A stretch of 64,000 nt of DNA from Candidatus Blastococcus massiliensis AP3 (GCF_000582785.1 NZ_HG931175.1:97411-161410), one strand, 5' to 3'; positions 56,425 to 64,000 are shown, counted from the stretch's first letter. A program made the numbers and translations. The notes: generated by a model not told the origin, from the letters alone.

Positions 56425-56810
56425 GTTAGCGGCAGCCCCGGTCAGAAGGCCGTTGGTTCATCGGACTGGGGCGGGCCAGCGAATGAGCTCGCGGCTACTA
56501 GCGGTGGCGTTGGTAAGAGGCAAGCGCCCGGCATCACGAGGCGACCACCCGCTGCAGCCGCAGGTCGTCCGCCGCTCGCAGCGGAGGCAGCAGCAGCGTC
56601 GTGATGCCCCGCTCGGCCGCCGCGCCGTCCCAGGCTCCACGGACGCATCTGACCCTCGTGTGACATCACGCCCTTCCACCGCCTCGCGGCAGTGATTGCG
56701 GGCGACCCGACCGGGAGCCCTCCGTGGGGCCATCGGCAAGGTGAAGGTCGAGCCGCCGGGAGCGTGCCGTCGCGGGTCCCCATCGCGATTGCACGCGGGA
56801 TGCTGGGCGG
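56425..56810. other. intergenic segment, no gene supported
   Basis: 386 bases between the broken acetyltransferase and the GrpB-like gene. Several short open frames conflict and none has family resemblance. The GrpB-like promoter should be here. Confidence 0.4.
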
Positions 56811-57356
56811 GTGAGCCGATGGCCGAGGTGGGCGACAGAGCAAGTGCAGGTCCGAGAGTCCCAGAAGGGGTGGCAGCGGCGTGGGGAGCAGCTGTGCCGG
56901 CAACTCGACGTCACGCTTGCGCCGTGGCTGGTCGCTTCCGTCGAACACGTCGGCTCAACTGCGGTGCCGGGTCTTGCGGCCAAGCCGATCACCGACGTGC
57001 AGGCGGCGGTGCTCGAGCTCGAGTGCGCGGACACGATTGCAGATGTCGTGGCGCCCTTCGGTTGGCACCTCGTCCCTGCGGAACTCGACGCCAGGCCGTG
57101 GCGGCGGCTACTCGTCCAGGTGGTCGACGAGCACCGCGCGGCGCACTTGCACCTGCTGCCCGCCGGCAGCGCTCGCTGGAGTGAGCAGCTTGCGTTTCGC
57201 GACGCCTTGCGCGCTGATCCCGTCCTCGTGCACCGCTACGCCGATCTCAAGAGGACATTGGCTGCCCAGCACGCCGCCGACCGCGAGGCCTACACAGCCG
57301 GCAAAGCGGGCTTCGTCCGTAGCGTCCTGGAACGATCAAGCCCAAGACGCAAGTGA
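56811..57356 (+). CDS. GrpB family protein
   Basis: A 181-residue protein of the GrpB/UPF0157 family, which has a nucleotidyltransferase-like fold and is sometimes fused to dephospho-CoA kinase. The family hallmark is VEHVGSTAVPGLAAKPITDV near residue 48. The LHLLPAGS and FRDALRADPVLVHRYADLK segments follow. The function is unknown. The start is GTG at 56811. The gene is flanked by the IS remnant on one side and the TrpRS attenuator on the other. Confidence 0.85.
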   Translation: MSRWPRWATEQVQVRESQKGWQRRGEQLCRQLDVTLAPWLVASVEHVGSTAVPGLAAKPITDVQAAVLELECADTIADVVAPFGWHLVPAELDARPWRRLLVQVVDEHRAAHLHLLPAGSARWSEQLAFRDALRADPVLVHRYADLKRTLAAQHAADREAYTAGKAGFVRSVLERSSPRRK

Positions 57357-57482
57357 GGTCCAGCCCGCGTGGGATTTGCGTTCGGAAAGCGAGCGGGACA
57401 GCGGCCCGGCGAGTATCCCTTTCCAGGGTGCCGACATCGTTTCTCGTGCATCCGTAGCCAAGCTCGGTGCCCGCCGGTCGGC

Positions 57483-57488
57483 TACGCT
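57483..57488 (+). promoter_or_regulatory. probable -10 box of the trpS leader
   Basis: TACGCT lies six bases before the GTG of the leader peptide frame, so transcription would begin at or near that GTG and the leader would be leaderless. No -35 box stands out. Confidence 0.4.
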
Positions 57489-57494
57489 CCGCCT

Positions 57495-57545
57495 GTGCCT
57501 TCGTCCATGTGCACCTGGTGGCAGCTGCCTTTCCGGCAGCCGTGA
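57495..57545 (+). CDS. trpS leader peptide with tandem Trp codons
   Basis: A 16-codon frame from GTG 57495 (or 12 codons from ATG 57507) reading MCTWWQLPFRQP, with two adjacent TGG codons at 57516-57521. It overlaps segment 1 of the attenuator, so stalling at the Trp codons would alter the downstream RNA fold. This is the defining feature of a ribosome-mediated attenuator and too short for ordinary gene finding. Confidence 0.8.
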   Translation: MPSSMCTWWQLPFRQP

Positions 57546-57583
57546 CCTGATCCGTCCTGCGAGCTGCCCTCACCGGCAGCTCG
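57524..57583 (+). promoter_or_regulatory. Trp-responsive transcription attenuator
   Basis: Four segments can pair in two ways: 1 (57524-57529, GCTGCC) with 2 (57535-57540, GGCAGC), or 2 with 3 (57563-57568, GCTGCC); and 3 with 4 (57575-57580, GGCAGC). The 3:4 stem, CGAGCTGCC with GGCAGCTCG, is nine perfect pairs with a six-base loop and is the terminator. A ribosome stalled at the Trp codons covers segment 1 and frees 2 to pair with 3. Confidence 0.8.
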
Positions 57584-57618
57584 ACATCGGACGCAACCGC
57601 CGATGGCTGACGGCGGGC

Positions 57619-57640
57619 GGCTCTCCTCTCCGAGGGAGCC
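57619..57640 (+). promoter_or_regulatory. hairpin covering the trpS ribosome-binding site
   Basis: GGCTCTC at 57619-57625 pairs with GGGAGCC at 57634-57640 (one T:G). The purine run GAGGGAG, four to five bases before the ATG, lies in its loop and right arm, so folding could slow translation. Confidence 0.45.
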
Positions 57641-57643
57641 CTG

Positions 57644-58726
57644 ATGACCACCACACCCGAGCAGCACTCCTACCTGCGGGCCGCAACCCGTAGCGCCGAA
57701 CTCGAGTCACTGATCGCCGCCGCGCCTGGCCAATTCCGGGTACTTACCGGTGACCGGCCCACCGGGCCGCTGCACTTGGGCCACTACTTCGGGACGCTGG
57801 CCAACCGCGTGCGCCTGCAGGACTTTGGCGTCGGCGTCATGCTGCTGGTCGCCGACTACCAAGTGATCGCCGACCGGGACGCTGTCGAAGGCATACCGGG
57901 GGCTGTGCTCGACCTGCTCGCCGACTACCTGGCGGCCGGGATCGACCCGCGCCGCACCACGGTGTTCGCGCACAGCGCCGTGCCGGCACTCAACCAGCTG
58001 ATGCTGCCCTTCCTCAGCCTGGTCAGCGTCGCGGAGCTGCACCGCAACCCCACCGTGAAGGCAGAGGCCGCCACGACCGGCGAGCGGGCAATGTCCGGGC
58101 TACTGCTCACCTACCCTGTGCACCAGGCTGCGGACATCCTCTTCTGCGGCGCCAACCTGGTTCCCGTCGGCCGCGACCAGCTGCCCCATCTGGAGCTCAC
58201 CCGGACCATCGCCCGCCGGTTCAACCAGCGCTACGCCGCCGATGCGCCGCTGTTCCCCGAGCCGGAGGCTGTGCTGTCGGCCGCGCCGCTTCTGCTGGGC
58301 GTTGACGGACAGAAGATGAGCAAGAGCCGCGGCAACGCCATCACGCTTCGAGACGACGATGACCGCACCGCGGCCCTTATCCGTAGTGCCCGGACCGACG
58401 GCGAACGAACGATCACCTACGAGCCGGACCGCCGTCCCGAGGTGGCCAACTTGCTGCTGATCGCCGCGCTGTGCAGCGACCGAACCCCTGAACAACTCGC
58501 CACCGAGGTGGGGAGCGGCGGGGCAGCGTTGCTCAAGAGCACGGTTACGGAGGCGGTCAACGAGCGACTGCGGCCCCTCCGCCGCCGGCGCGTCGAACTC
58601 GCCGCCGATCCCGGGTACCTCCTCGACCTCCTAGCCGCCGGCAACGCCGTCGCCAGGGACCTGGCCGACGCGACCCTGAATGAAGTACGCCAGCGGATGC
58701 ACATGTGCTACCAGTCGGTCGGCTGA
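57644..58726 (+). CDS. trpS: tryptophanyl-tRNA synthetase, probably auxiliary
   Basis: A 360-residue class I synthetase that charges tRNA-Trp. HLGH at residues 44-47 is the HIGH motif and KMSKS is at 224-228; the GRDQ motif is present too. The length is normal for bacterial TrpRS. The gene lies on accessory DNA, away from any housekeeping context, and has its own attenuator, as in Streptomyces coelicolor trpRS1, an inducible TrpRS that resists indolmycin. So an antibiotic-resistance role is plausible but not shown; a second trpS in the core genome would be expected. Confidence 0.9.
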   Translation: MTTTPEQHSYLRAATRSAELESLIAAAPGQFRVLTGDRPTGPLHLGHYFGTLANRVRLQDFGVGVMLLVADYQVIADRDAVEGIPGAVLDLLADYLAAGIDPRRTTVFAHSAVPALNQLMLPFLSLVSVAELHRNPTVKAEAATTGERAMSGLLLTYPVHQAADILFCGANLVPVGRDQLPHLELTRTIARRFNQRYAADAPLFPEPEAVLSAAPLLLGVDGQKMSKSRGNAITLRDDDDRTAALIRSARTDGERTITYEPDRRPEVANLLLIAALCSDRTPEQLATEVGSGGAALLKSTVTEAVNERLRPLRRRRVELAADPGYLLDLLAAGNAVARDLADATLNEVRQRMHMCYQSVG

Positions 58727-58752
58727 GGATTGCCGCGAAGTTGTGTCCCGTC

Positions 58753-58806
58753 GCGAATCTTTGCGGCCTACAACTCGATGACGGGGACGTCCGCCGTAGC
58801 GGGTTC
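58753..58806 (+). repeat. 53-bp cargo-zone repeat, copy C
   Basis: Reads GCGAATCTTTGCGGCC on the left and GGACGTCCGCCGTAGCGG on the right, with one extra base compared with copies A and D and a diverged middle. It lies 26 bases after the trpS stop. Confidence 0.7.
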
Positions 58807-58884
58807 GGCTACCGAAAAGTTCTGCGTCGTCGGCTGATGATCCTCTGGAGATAAGTGTGCGCTGCTGCTCCACCTCAGTCAGGG

Positions 58885-59394
58885 CTAAAGGTAGAGGCGG
58901 AAGCCCTCGGCTTCTGCAGTGAAGCCAAGTCGCCGGTACAGCTCGTGCGCGCCGTCGTCCGCATGGCGCTTGTGAGAAAGCAGCTGCACCTTCCGGCAGG
59001 AAGCGGCGCGTGCGTCGTCGAGTGCTTGCTGCACCAGCGATCGAGCCACGCCGCGACGGCGGTGGGCGTAGGCGACCACAACTGCTTCGATGAACGCGGA
59101 CGGGTGGCAGTCGTAGGTGAGGTGGGGCATGAGCACCATCGCTGCCGTCCCCACCGGGTGCTCCTGCGCTGCTCCTTCCCCATCCGTAAAGTGCTGGACT
59201 GCGAGGTAGACGGTGAGGTCCGGGGTAGCGGCCATGCGTTCCCAGCTGACGCGCTCCCGCCGGGACGGCACTTGAGGCCCGGGCGACGCCTGGTCTGGAA
59301 CGCCCACCTGATTCTGTGCCAGCACCTCGAGCACGGCTGGCAGATCCTCGGCTGACGCCTGTCGGAGTCGATATGTCCCAGTCGCGTCGGCCAT
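58885..59394 (-). CDS. GNAT family N-acetyltransferase
   Basis: A 169-residue acetyltransferase. The acetyl-CoA-binding loop AYAHRRRGVARSLVQQAL and the C-terminal LYRRLGFTAEAEGFRLYL mark the fold. Typical small-molecule amine acetyltransferases of this kind include antibiotic resistance enzymes, but the substrate cannot be told. It is the only gene between repeat copies C and D, and it runs against the direction of the repeat. Confidence 0.85.
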   Translation of the reverse strand: MADATGTYRLRQASAEDLPAVLEVLAQNQVGVPDQASPGPQVPSRRERVSWERMAATPDLTVYLAVQHFTDGEGAAQEHPVGTAAMVLMPHLTYDCHPSAFIEAVVVAYAHRRRGVARSLVQQALDDARAASCRKVQLLSHKRHADDGAHELYRRLGFTAEAEGFRLYL

Positions 59395-59462
59395 TCACCC
59401 ATATTCGTCCCTGCGGCAGTTCGGGAACACGCGTCACCGCGTGTCTCGCTCGAGGATCCTCA

Positions 59463-59517
59463 CGCGAGACTTTGCGGCCGACCGGTCAATCACCTGGACG
59501 TCGCCGTAGCGGGTTCG
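59463..59517 (+). repeat. 53-bp cargo-zone repeat, copy D
   Basis: Contains GCGAGACTTTGCGGCC, the spacer ACCGGTCAATCACCTGG and GGACGTCGCCGTAGCGGGTT. It is the closest match to copy A and lies 69 bases after the acetyltransferase start. Confidence 0.75.
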
Positions 59518-59594
59518 CCTAGCGAGACGGCTAGCTGAGCAGATCCCCAAGAGTTCAAGTCTGCCTGAAACAGGACACGGATGGCGGATCGCCG

Positions 59595-60194
59595 TCAACC
59601 CCAAGGGCTGAGCGCGGGGGCTGACCCGCGGCCCAGTGCCCAGGCCATAAGGGTTCGCTGGTCCGCCCGGTGACTTAGACCCTCAAGTAGCGCGGGCAGC
59701 CATCGGTCCACGAGCGGTTGTGGCCACTGCGCTGCACCGTATCCAAGTCCGAGGTCGACGTGGTGGGTCTCGACCTCTCGCCACCGAGCGAATGCCAGAT
59801 GCGCGGCTGGCACCTCGCGGCCACCACCAGCGAGCACCGGTCGATCCCAGGCCGACTCGGGCAGCGTGGCGAAGACCGCTTCGACTGCGGCATCAGCCCG
59901 GTACAGGTCCGCGACGAGGTGACTAGCGTCGGCTTCCGCGCCGGCCTGAATGGCCGCGTCGCGAGCCGCCGCGCCGCCCTCGTATTGCTCGATGACTCGA
60001 CCGCTCGCCGCCCCCTCAAGCCTCCGCACGACGCTGTCGCCATTGAGGGCCAGGTGCGCCACTACGTGCGCGACCGTCCATTCCGGAAGCAGGCTCGGCG
60101 CCGAAGCTGCCGCATCGGTTAGGCCTGCGAGCGTCTGATGTAGCCGCGCGTGGGACTGTCTGCACGCGGTGATCTCGTCCAAAGGAACAGGCAC
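59595..60194 (-). CDS. maleylpyruvate isomerase/DinB-like (MDMPI_N) protein
   Basis: A 199-residue protein of the mycothiol-dependent maleylpyruvate isomerase N-terminal family, a DinB-like four-helix fold. The family marker is TVAHVVAHLALNGDS with a metal-binding His, then WREVETHHVDLGLGY carrying the other ligands. Related proteins use mycothiol or bacillithiol to conjugate or isomerise small molecules; the substrate is unknown. The start is ATG 60194. Confidence 0.8.
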   Translation of the reverse strand: MPVPLDEITACRQSHARLHQTLAGLTDAAASAPSLLPEWTVAHVVAHLALNGDSVVRRLEGAASGRVIEQYEGGAAARDAAIQAGAEADASHLVADLYRADAAVEAVFATLPESAWDRPVLAGGGREVPAAHLAFARWREVETHHVDLGLGYGAAQWPQPLVDRWLPALLEGLSHRADQRTLMAWALGRGSAPALSPWG

Positions 60195-60300
60195 GACGGG
60201 AGATTAGACGGCGGCAGTTGCACGGAGGCCGCTTCGGTGACCGATCCCCGCTCGCACCGTATCCGTGCCAGGACGCTCGCAGACGAACGAGGATGGCCGG

Positions 60301-61128
60301 GTGCTCGATGAAGTTCGTCTCGCCGACCTAACAAGCCGCATGGCCGACGTCCCCGGCGTGATCGGCGTGGTCCTTGGTGGCAGCCGCGCCCGCGGAGAGC
60401 AGGCGGCGGACTCTGACGTCGACCTCGGTTTGTACTACCGCCCGCCCCTGGACATCGACGCGCTGGCTGCTCTGGCCCGGGACGTCGGCGGCGTCGGCGC
60501 GCAGGTCACCCAACCTGGAGCGTGGGGTCCGTGGGTGGACGGCGGGGCCTGGCTGCGGATCGATGGTGTGGCGGTGGACTGGATCTACCGTGACCTGGAC
60601 CGGGTGCGCTCCAGCTGGCAGTCGGCGCAGCGAGGAGAGTTCTCATTTCACGCCCAGGTCGGCCACCCGCTCGGCGTGCCCGACTTCGCGTATGCCGGGG
60701 AACTCGCCCTCGCCGTGGTGCTGGCCGATGCCACCGGGGAACTTGCCGCTCTGCGGCAGCAGATGGCTGACTACCCGGCGGCGCTGGGCCAAGCCCTGGT
60801 CGCTGGCCTGTGGGAGGCGGAGTTCAACCTCACCAACGCCCGCAAGGCGGCGTCACGGGCGGACGCCGCCTACGTGGCCGGTTGCCTGTTCCGCGCGGTG
60901 CTCCTGTGCGCTCACGCCCTGCACGGGCGGGCCGAGCGGTGGCTGATCAACGAGAAGGGCGCCATTGCCTCGGCCGGACGCCTGCCCCTGGCCCCGGCTG
61001 GTTTCGCCACCCGGGCGCACGGAGTCCTGGCCCACCTCGGTGACCAACCCAGCCATCTGAACGCGGCCATCGGGGCAGGGCAGGCACTGCTCGACGATGT
61101 CCGCGCCGTCGTCAACTCGTCCCGCTAG
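60301..61128 (+). CDS. nucleotidyltransferase-fold protein
   Basis: A 275-residue protein. GVVLGGSRARGEQAADSDVDLGLYY near residues 19-43 is the nucleotidyltransferase motif GS-x-DxD that binds metal and NTP, and WRIDGVAVDWIYRDLD-type residues follow. The C-terminal half is helical, matching MNT/HEPN-like or aminoglycoside adenylyltransferase arrangements. A target cannot be named. GTG 60301 is preferred because GAGGA precedes it by about eight bases. Confidence 0.75.
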   Translation: MLDEVRLADLTSRMADVPGVIGVVLGGSRARGEQAADSDVDLGLYYRPPLDIDALAALARDVGGVGAQVTQPGAWGPWVDGGAWLRIDGVAVDWIYRDLDRVRSSWQSAQRGEFSFHAQVGHPLGVPDFAYAGELALAVVLADATGELAALRQQMADYPAALGQALVAGLWEAEFNLTNARKAASRADAAYVAGCLFRAVLLCAHALHGRAERWLINEKGAIASAGRLPLAPAGFATRAHGVLAHLGDQPSHLNAAIGAGQALLDDVRAVVNSSR

Positions 61129-61267
61129 CAGATCCCCTTCGGGGCACCGGTGATTGGTTTCCCGCTCGCCGAGCGACGCCGTTGCGCGTTTCCCTTACTC
61201 ATGTAGGTCCTGGCGTGACCTGCTAAGGGCCCGCGAGTCGTCTCGGCCCGGAAGTAGCCTCCCTGGC

Positions 61268-62089
61268 ATGACCGACACCACCATCGACCCCGTCATCGAC
61301 GAGCTGTGGGAGCGGCGCGCGGCGCTCGGCCCGGACGACGAGGATGCCCGCGCGCAGGTGGTAGCCGCCGTCGACCTGCTCGACGCCGGGGAGGCGCGAG
61401 TTGCCCGGATCGAGGGCGACGACGTCATTGTCGACGAGCGCGCCAAGCGGGCGATCCTGCTGTCGTTCACCGTGCTGCCGATGGTCAAAGGCAGCCATGG
61501 CGGCTCGTTCGTCCACGACCGCGTGCCGCTCAAGACAATCTTCCCAGGCGTGCGCGTCGTGGCCGGCGCGATCGCCCGGTGGGGCAGCCACGTCGAGCCG
61601 GGCGCGGTCCTGATGCCGAGCTTTACCAACATCGGCGGCTACGTCGGCAGCGGCTCGATGGTCGACACCTGGGCGACCGTCGGCTCCTGCGCACAGGTCG
61701 GCCGCAACGTGCACCTGTCGGGTGGGGTGGGCCTCGGCGGCGTGCTGGAGCCCCCACAGGCGGCGCCCGTCGTCGTCGAGGACGACGCCTTCATCGGTTC
61801 GCGCTCGATGGTGGTCGAGGGCGCGCGCGTGCGCCGCGGGGCCAAGCTCGGCGCGGGCGCCGTCCTCACTGCCAGTACGCGCGTCTTCGAGGCCGAGACC
61901 GGCGCCGAGCTGGCGCGCGGCGTCGCTCCCGAGCGAGCAATCTGCGTCGGCTCGAGCCGCGTTAGGGGCTTCCCGGGCGGCGACTTTGGACTTCCGTGCC
62001 TGCTCGTCCTGCGCTACCTCGAGCCGGGCCAAGAGCACGACAAGCTCGCCCTCAACGAAGTCCTGCGCGAGCACGGGGTGGCCCCCTGA
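61268..62089 (+). CDS. dapD: tetrahydrodipicolinate N-succinyltransferase, E. coli type
   Basis: A 273-residue acyltransferase with a left-handed beta-helix; the hexapeptide-type turns are visible in GAIARWGSHVEPGAVLMPSF, MVDTWATVGSCAQVGRNVHL and ARVRRGAKLGAGAVLT. It succinylates tetrahydrodipicolinate in lysine and diaminopimelate synthesis. It resembles the proteobacterial enzyme rather than the longer actinobacterial type, suggesting transfer. No other dap gene adjoins it; a related role in tabtoxin-like chemistry is possible. ATG 61268 has no strong ribosome site. Confidence 0.8.
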   Translation: MTDTTIDPVIDELWERRAALGPDDEDARAQVVAAVDLLDAGEARVARIEGDDVIVDERAKRAILLSFTVLPMVKGSHGGSFVHDRVPLKTIFPGVRVVAGAIARWGSHVEPGAVLMPSFTNIGGYVGSGSMVDTWATVGSCAQVGRNVHLSGGVGLGGVLEPPQAAPVVVEDDAFIGSRSMVVEGARVRRGAKLGAGAVLTASTRVFEAETGAELARGVAPERAICVGSSRVRGFPGGDFGLPCLLVLRYLEPGQEHDKLALNEVLREHGVAP

Positions 62090-62153
62090 GCGGGTACCGA
62101 CTCTGACGCCTGGTTGCGCGAGACGGGGTGCGGGGCACCCCGCAAGGGATGCG

Positions 62154-63470
62154 CTATCGGGCCGGTGGGGTCTGTCGCGGCCAATGGAGCAGCCGGGTCC
62201 CCGTGCTGTCGCGGTCTACGGCGTGAGCGCGACTGAGCAGGCGCTCCGCGTCGCCCGGCACCTTCGCTCCCCGGTCGCGCCGCTCGACGCGGGGCCGTTG
62301 CGCCACTTCCCCTGTCCCGGAGGAGCGGTACAGCGCTTCGGCCAGTCCGGTCGACAGGTCGGCAGCCCTGCCGACCACCTTCCGAAGCCGGTCAAGGTCG
62401 GCGCCGCTGGCCCGCACATGCCTTCCGGCGATCACTGCCTCGATTCGGTCCTGAGGCATGGCCTCCATGCGTGGCAGGTCTCGGGCGTTCGCAAGGAGCT
62501 GGCCAGTTCGTGACCAGTGATCGACCGCCATGGTGAGGCGGTCGGCGAGGACCGGCATGTAGCGCAAGATCTGCCGGACCGTTGCTGCCACGTCCGCGGG
62601 CGTCTTCTGGCCGTGCTGCTCGCCAATGTCGGCGGGCGCCCCGACCTCGTTGCGCAGGGCGCGGACGAGCGCCTGCGACGACGCGACGACGCCTCCGCCG
62701 TCGCCGGGCACTCCTCGGCGTCCGTCGTGGAAGACCATGCTGGCGCGACCGGCAAGTTGCCAGGCGAGCCCGGCGACCAGCAGCGGTCCGGCGTCCCTTC
62801 CGGTCATGCCTGCCGCGACGGCGGCGTAGCGGCTGGTGAGCTCGGCGGCGGCGACGGCGGCACGGAAGTCCCTCAGTGTCAGGTCGTCGGCTCGCTGTGC
62901 ACGGTCGAGCGCACCCAGGAGACCAGCGGCGGCGTCCAGGACGGTCACCTCGGCCTCTCCGGACGGCGGGCCTGGCAGCGGGACCAGGCGGTCGAGCACC
63001 ACGGAGGCCACGGCGGTGGGCGGATCGGCCTGCGCGTCACGCTCGATGGTGGCGGCTGAATGGCGGACGACGTCCAGCTCCGGAGCGGCCGCTTCCGGCA
63101 GCAGCCGGCGACCGAGCCGTGCGGAGTGGTCAGCGACCTCGGCCACCTCGACGGTGACCGCCCAGCGGTGGGAGCGGCCCATGACGGACCGGTCGCGGCC
63201 TATGAGGTCGGCGGCGGCGCCGGCGAGATCGGTGAGCGGCCCGCCGCTGTGCGGCCACAGCCGGCCGGAGGTCGTGCAGGCAGCCGCGAGCCCGGTAACG
63301 TTGCGCTGCCGGTGGCTGTCGCCGGGGGTGAGCCCGTCTTCGGCCAGTCCGGACAGCGCTCGGCCCAGGTGGGCCAGTGCTCCGCTGACGTCCTCGATCG
63401 TCGCCGCCACGGGGCGGGAGCCGGCTCGGTCGGCGAGGTCGTCGAGCATCTGCCGCAGAGTGGTGACCAC
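62154..63470 (-). CDS. helical protein of unknown function, accessory-element type
   Basis: A 438-residue Ala/Leu-rich protein, mostly helical, with many Arg residues and no membrane segment or nucleotide-binding motif. I do not recognise a family. It follows the small gene at 63,474 with a three-base gap, so the two are cotranscribed, and both belong to the same minus-strand run that continues beyond the window. Its job may be structural or linked to the mobile element, but nothing in the sequence shows this. The start is GTG 63470. Confidence 0.55.
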   Translation of the reverse strand: MVTTLRQMLDDLADRAGSRPVAATIEDVSGALAHLGRALSGLAEDGLTPGDSHRQRNVTGLAAACTTSGRLWPHSGGPLTDLAGAAADLIGRDRSVMGRSHRWAVTVEVAEVADHSARLGRRLLPEAAAPELDVVRHSAATIERDAQADPPTAVASVVLDRLVPLPGPPSGEAEVTVLDAAAGLLGALDRAQRADDLTLRDFRAAVAAAELTSRYAAVAAGMTGRDAGPLLVAGLAWQLAGRASMVFHDGRRGVPGDGGGVVASSQALVRALRNEVGAPADIGEQHGQKTPADVAATVRQILRYMPVLADRLTMAVDHWSRTGQLLANARDLPRMEAMPQDRIEAVIAGRHVRASGADLDRLRKVVGRAADLSTGLAEALYRSSGTGEVAQRPRVERRDRGAKVPGDAERLLSRAHAVDRDSTGTRLLHWPRQTPPAR

Positions 63471-63473
63471 CGT

Positions 63474-63770
63474 TCAGCCCAGCCGTCGCAGGGCACGGCG
63501 AGCGGCGCGCGCGGCGTCGAGGACCGGTGTGCTGGCGAAGGTGCGCTCGTCGAGGAGGCCGAGTGCGCCCATCGCTGCGCGGATGCTGGCGGCGGGGTCG
63601 CCGGCGATCAGCGGGACCGGTTCGGTACGTCCGCCGGCGAGCTCGAGCAGCTCGGCGGCGTAGAGGCACTCCAGTGCGATGTCGGCCGGCACCTGCTCTC
63701 GCGCGGCGCCAACGGCGTCGAGCAGCGAAGCGGCGTAGCCGAGCGGGTCGCTAGCCGTGTCGACGGTCAT
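63474..63770 (-). CDS. small helical protein of unknown function
   Basis: A 98-residue, mostly helical protein (YAASLLDAVGAAREQV, then ALECLYAAELLELAGG). It has no signal peptide and no recognisable family. It lies upstream of and next to the 438-residue gene on the same strand and is itself 16 bases downstream of another gene, so it looks like part of a three-gene operon. Confidence 0.5.
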   Translation of the reverse strand: MTVDTASDPLGYAASLLDAVGAAREQVPADIALECLYAAELLELAGGRTEPVPLIAGDPAASIRAAMGALGLLDERTFASTPVLDAARAARRALRRLG

Positions 63771-63786
63771 GGGGCACGTCCTCTCT

Positions 63787-64000
63787 TCAGGGGTTGGTGT
63801 TGTCGACGCTTGCGTCGGCGCGGTCGGCTGCGGGAACGTCGCGGGACATCTGTGGAGGGCCGACCGGGCTGTGCGCGATCGAGGAGCGGTGGTCGGTGGC
63901 GCCGCGCGTGGGCAGGGCGGCGGCGCAGTCGTCGAGCAGCCGCCAGTGCAGCTCGCGGGCGGGGTGCCGGGCGGGCAGCGGAGCGGCGGCGGCCAGCGCA
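63787..64000 (-). CDS. unknown protein, C-terminal part (runs off the window)
   Basis: The last ~70 residues of a minus-strand gene (ARELHWRLLDDCAAALPTRG, then a Ser/Pro-rich tail ending DADASVDNTNP-like) are open to the right edge of the window. No family can be named from so short a piece. The stop codon lies 16 bases before the start of the 98-residue gene, consistent with an operon. Confidence 0.45.
   Translation of the reverse strand, partial: ALAAAAPLPARHPARELHWRLLDDCAAALPTRGATDHRSSIAHSPVGPPQMSRDVPAADRADASVDNTNP

Noticed and set aside
54331..59517. Integron attC sites
   Set aside because: The cargo repeats lack the GTTRRRY core and its inverse partner, and no integron-type integrase is seen, so I describe them only as repeats.
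59531..59580. Possible copy of the tRNA-Leu 3' end (GAGTTCAAGTCTG, then AGGACAC)
   Set aside because: Only short pieces match and the T arm cannot form with the same stem; likely chance, so not called as an attachment site.

Overview
The window is chromosomal DNA from a high-GC actinobacterium. Codon use is strongly GC-rich, many starts are GTG, several promoters look leaderless, and a mycothiol gene (mshC) sits in the actinobacterial neighbourhood mshC / SCO1664-family / DUF3090 / phosphomutase-like / uppP. DUF5703, PAC2 and SARP-type genes fit too. My inference is a Geodermatophilaceae-like organism (Blastococcus, Geodermatophilus, Modestobacter), but the sequence alone does not prove the genus.

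Bases 1-30,500 are core chromosome: the end of a RecB/Cas4-type nuclease gene, a HAD hydrolase, a class F sortase beside a secreted CHRD-like protein, a copC-copD pair, metH, PAC2 and tautomerase genes, a SARP-like regulator, dGTPase with mshC and its conserved neighbours, uppP, an aldo/keto reductase coupled to a RecD-like helicase, a glycine-betaine-type ABC importer, and a run of single enzymes. A palindromic repeat occurs twice here.

At 30,598 a tRNA-Leu(GAG) gene marks the border. A tyrosine integrase lies just beyond it, facing the tRNA, and accessory DNA runs from there to the end of the window. No second copy of the tRNA-Leu 3' end is visible, so the far end of the element lies outside. 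About 1.6 kb in, a tRNA-Gly(TCC)-like remnant suggests a second, older insertion.

Bases 33,100-43,950 form a defence block read entirely on the minus strand. It starts with a five-gene translationally coupled operon: MORC/Hsp90-type ATPase, Mrr-nuclease/SF2 helicase, an unknown 204-residue protein, a Vsr-type nuclease and a C5-cytosine methyltransferase. A zinc-ribbon/HEPN protein, an HNH nuclease, a small acidic protein and a coupled FRG/DUF262 pair follow. Bases 44,790-50,282 encode one very large relaxase-helicase-primase fusion, followed by a P-loop ATPase.

Bases 52,600-62,100 look like a cargo zone of single, mostly unrelated genes: a methyltransferase, a truncated SDR, an IS3-family element next to a broken acetyltransferase gene, a GrpB-like gene, an auxiliary TrpRS, a GNAT, a DinB-like protein, a nucleotidyltransferase and an E. 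coli-type DapD. A 53-54 bp repeat recurs between these genes. The TrpRS gene is preceded by a classical Trp attenuator: a short reading frame with two adjacent Trp codons followed by four mutually exclusive pairing segments. The last 1.9 kb holds minus-strand helical proteins of unknown function that run off the window.
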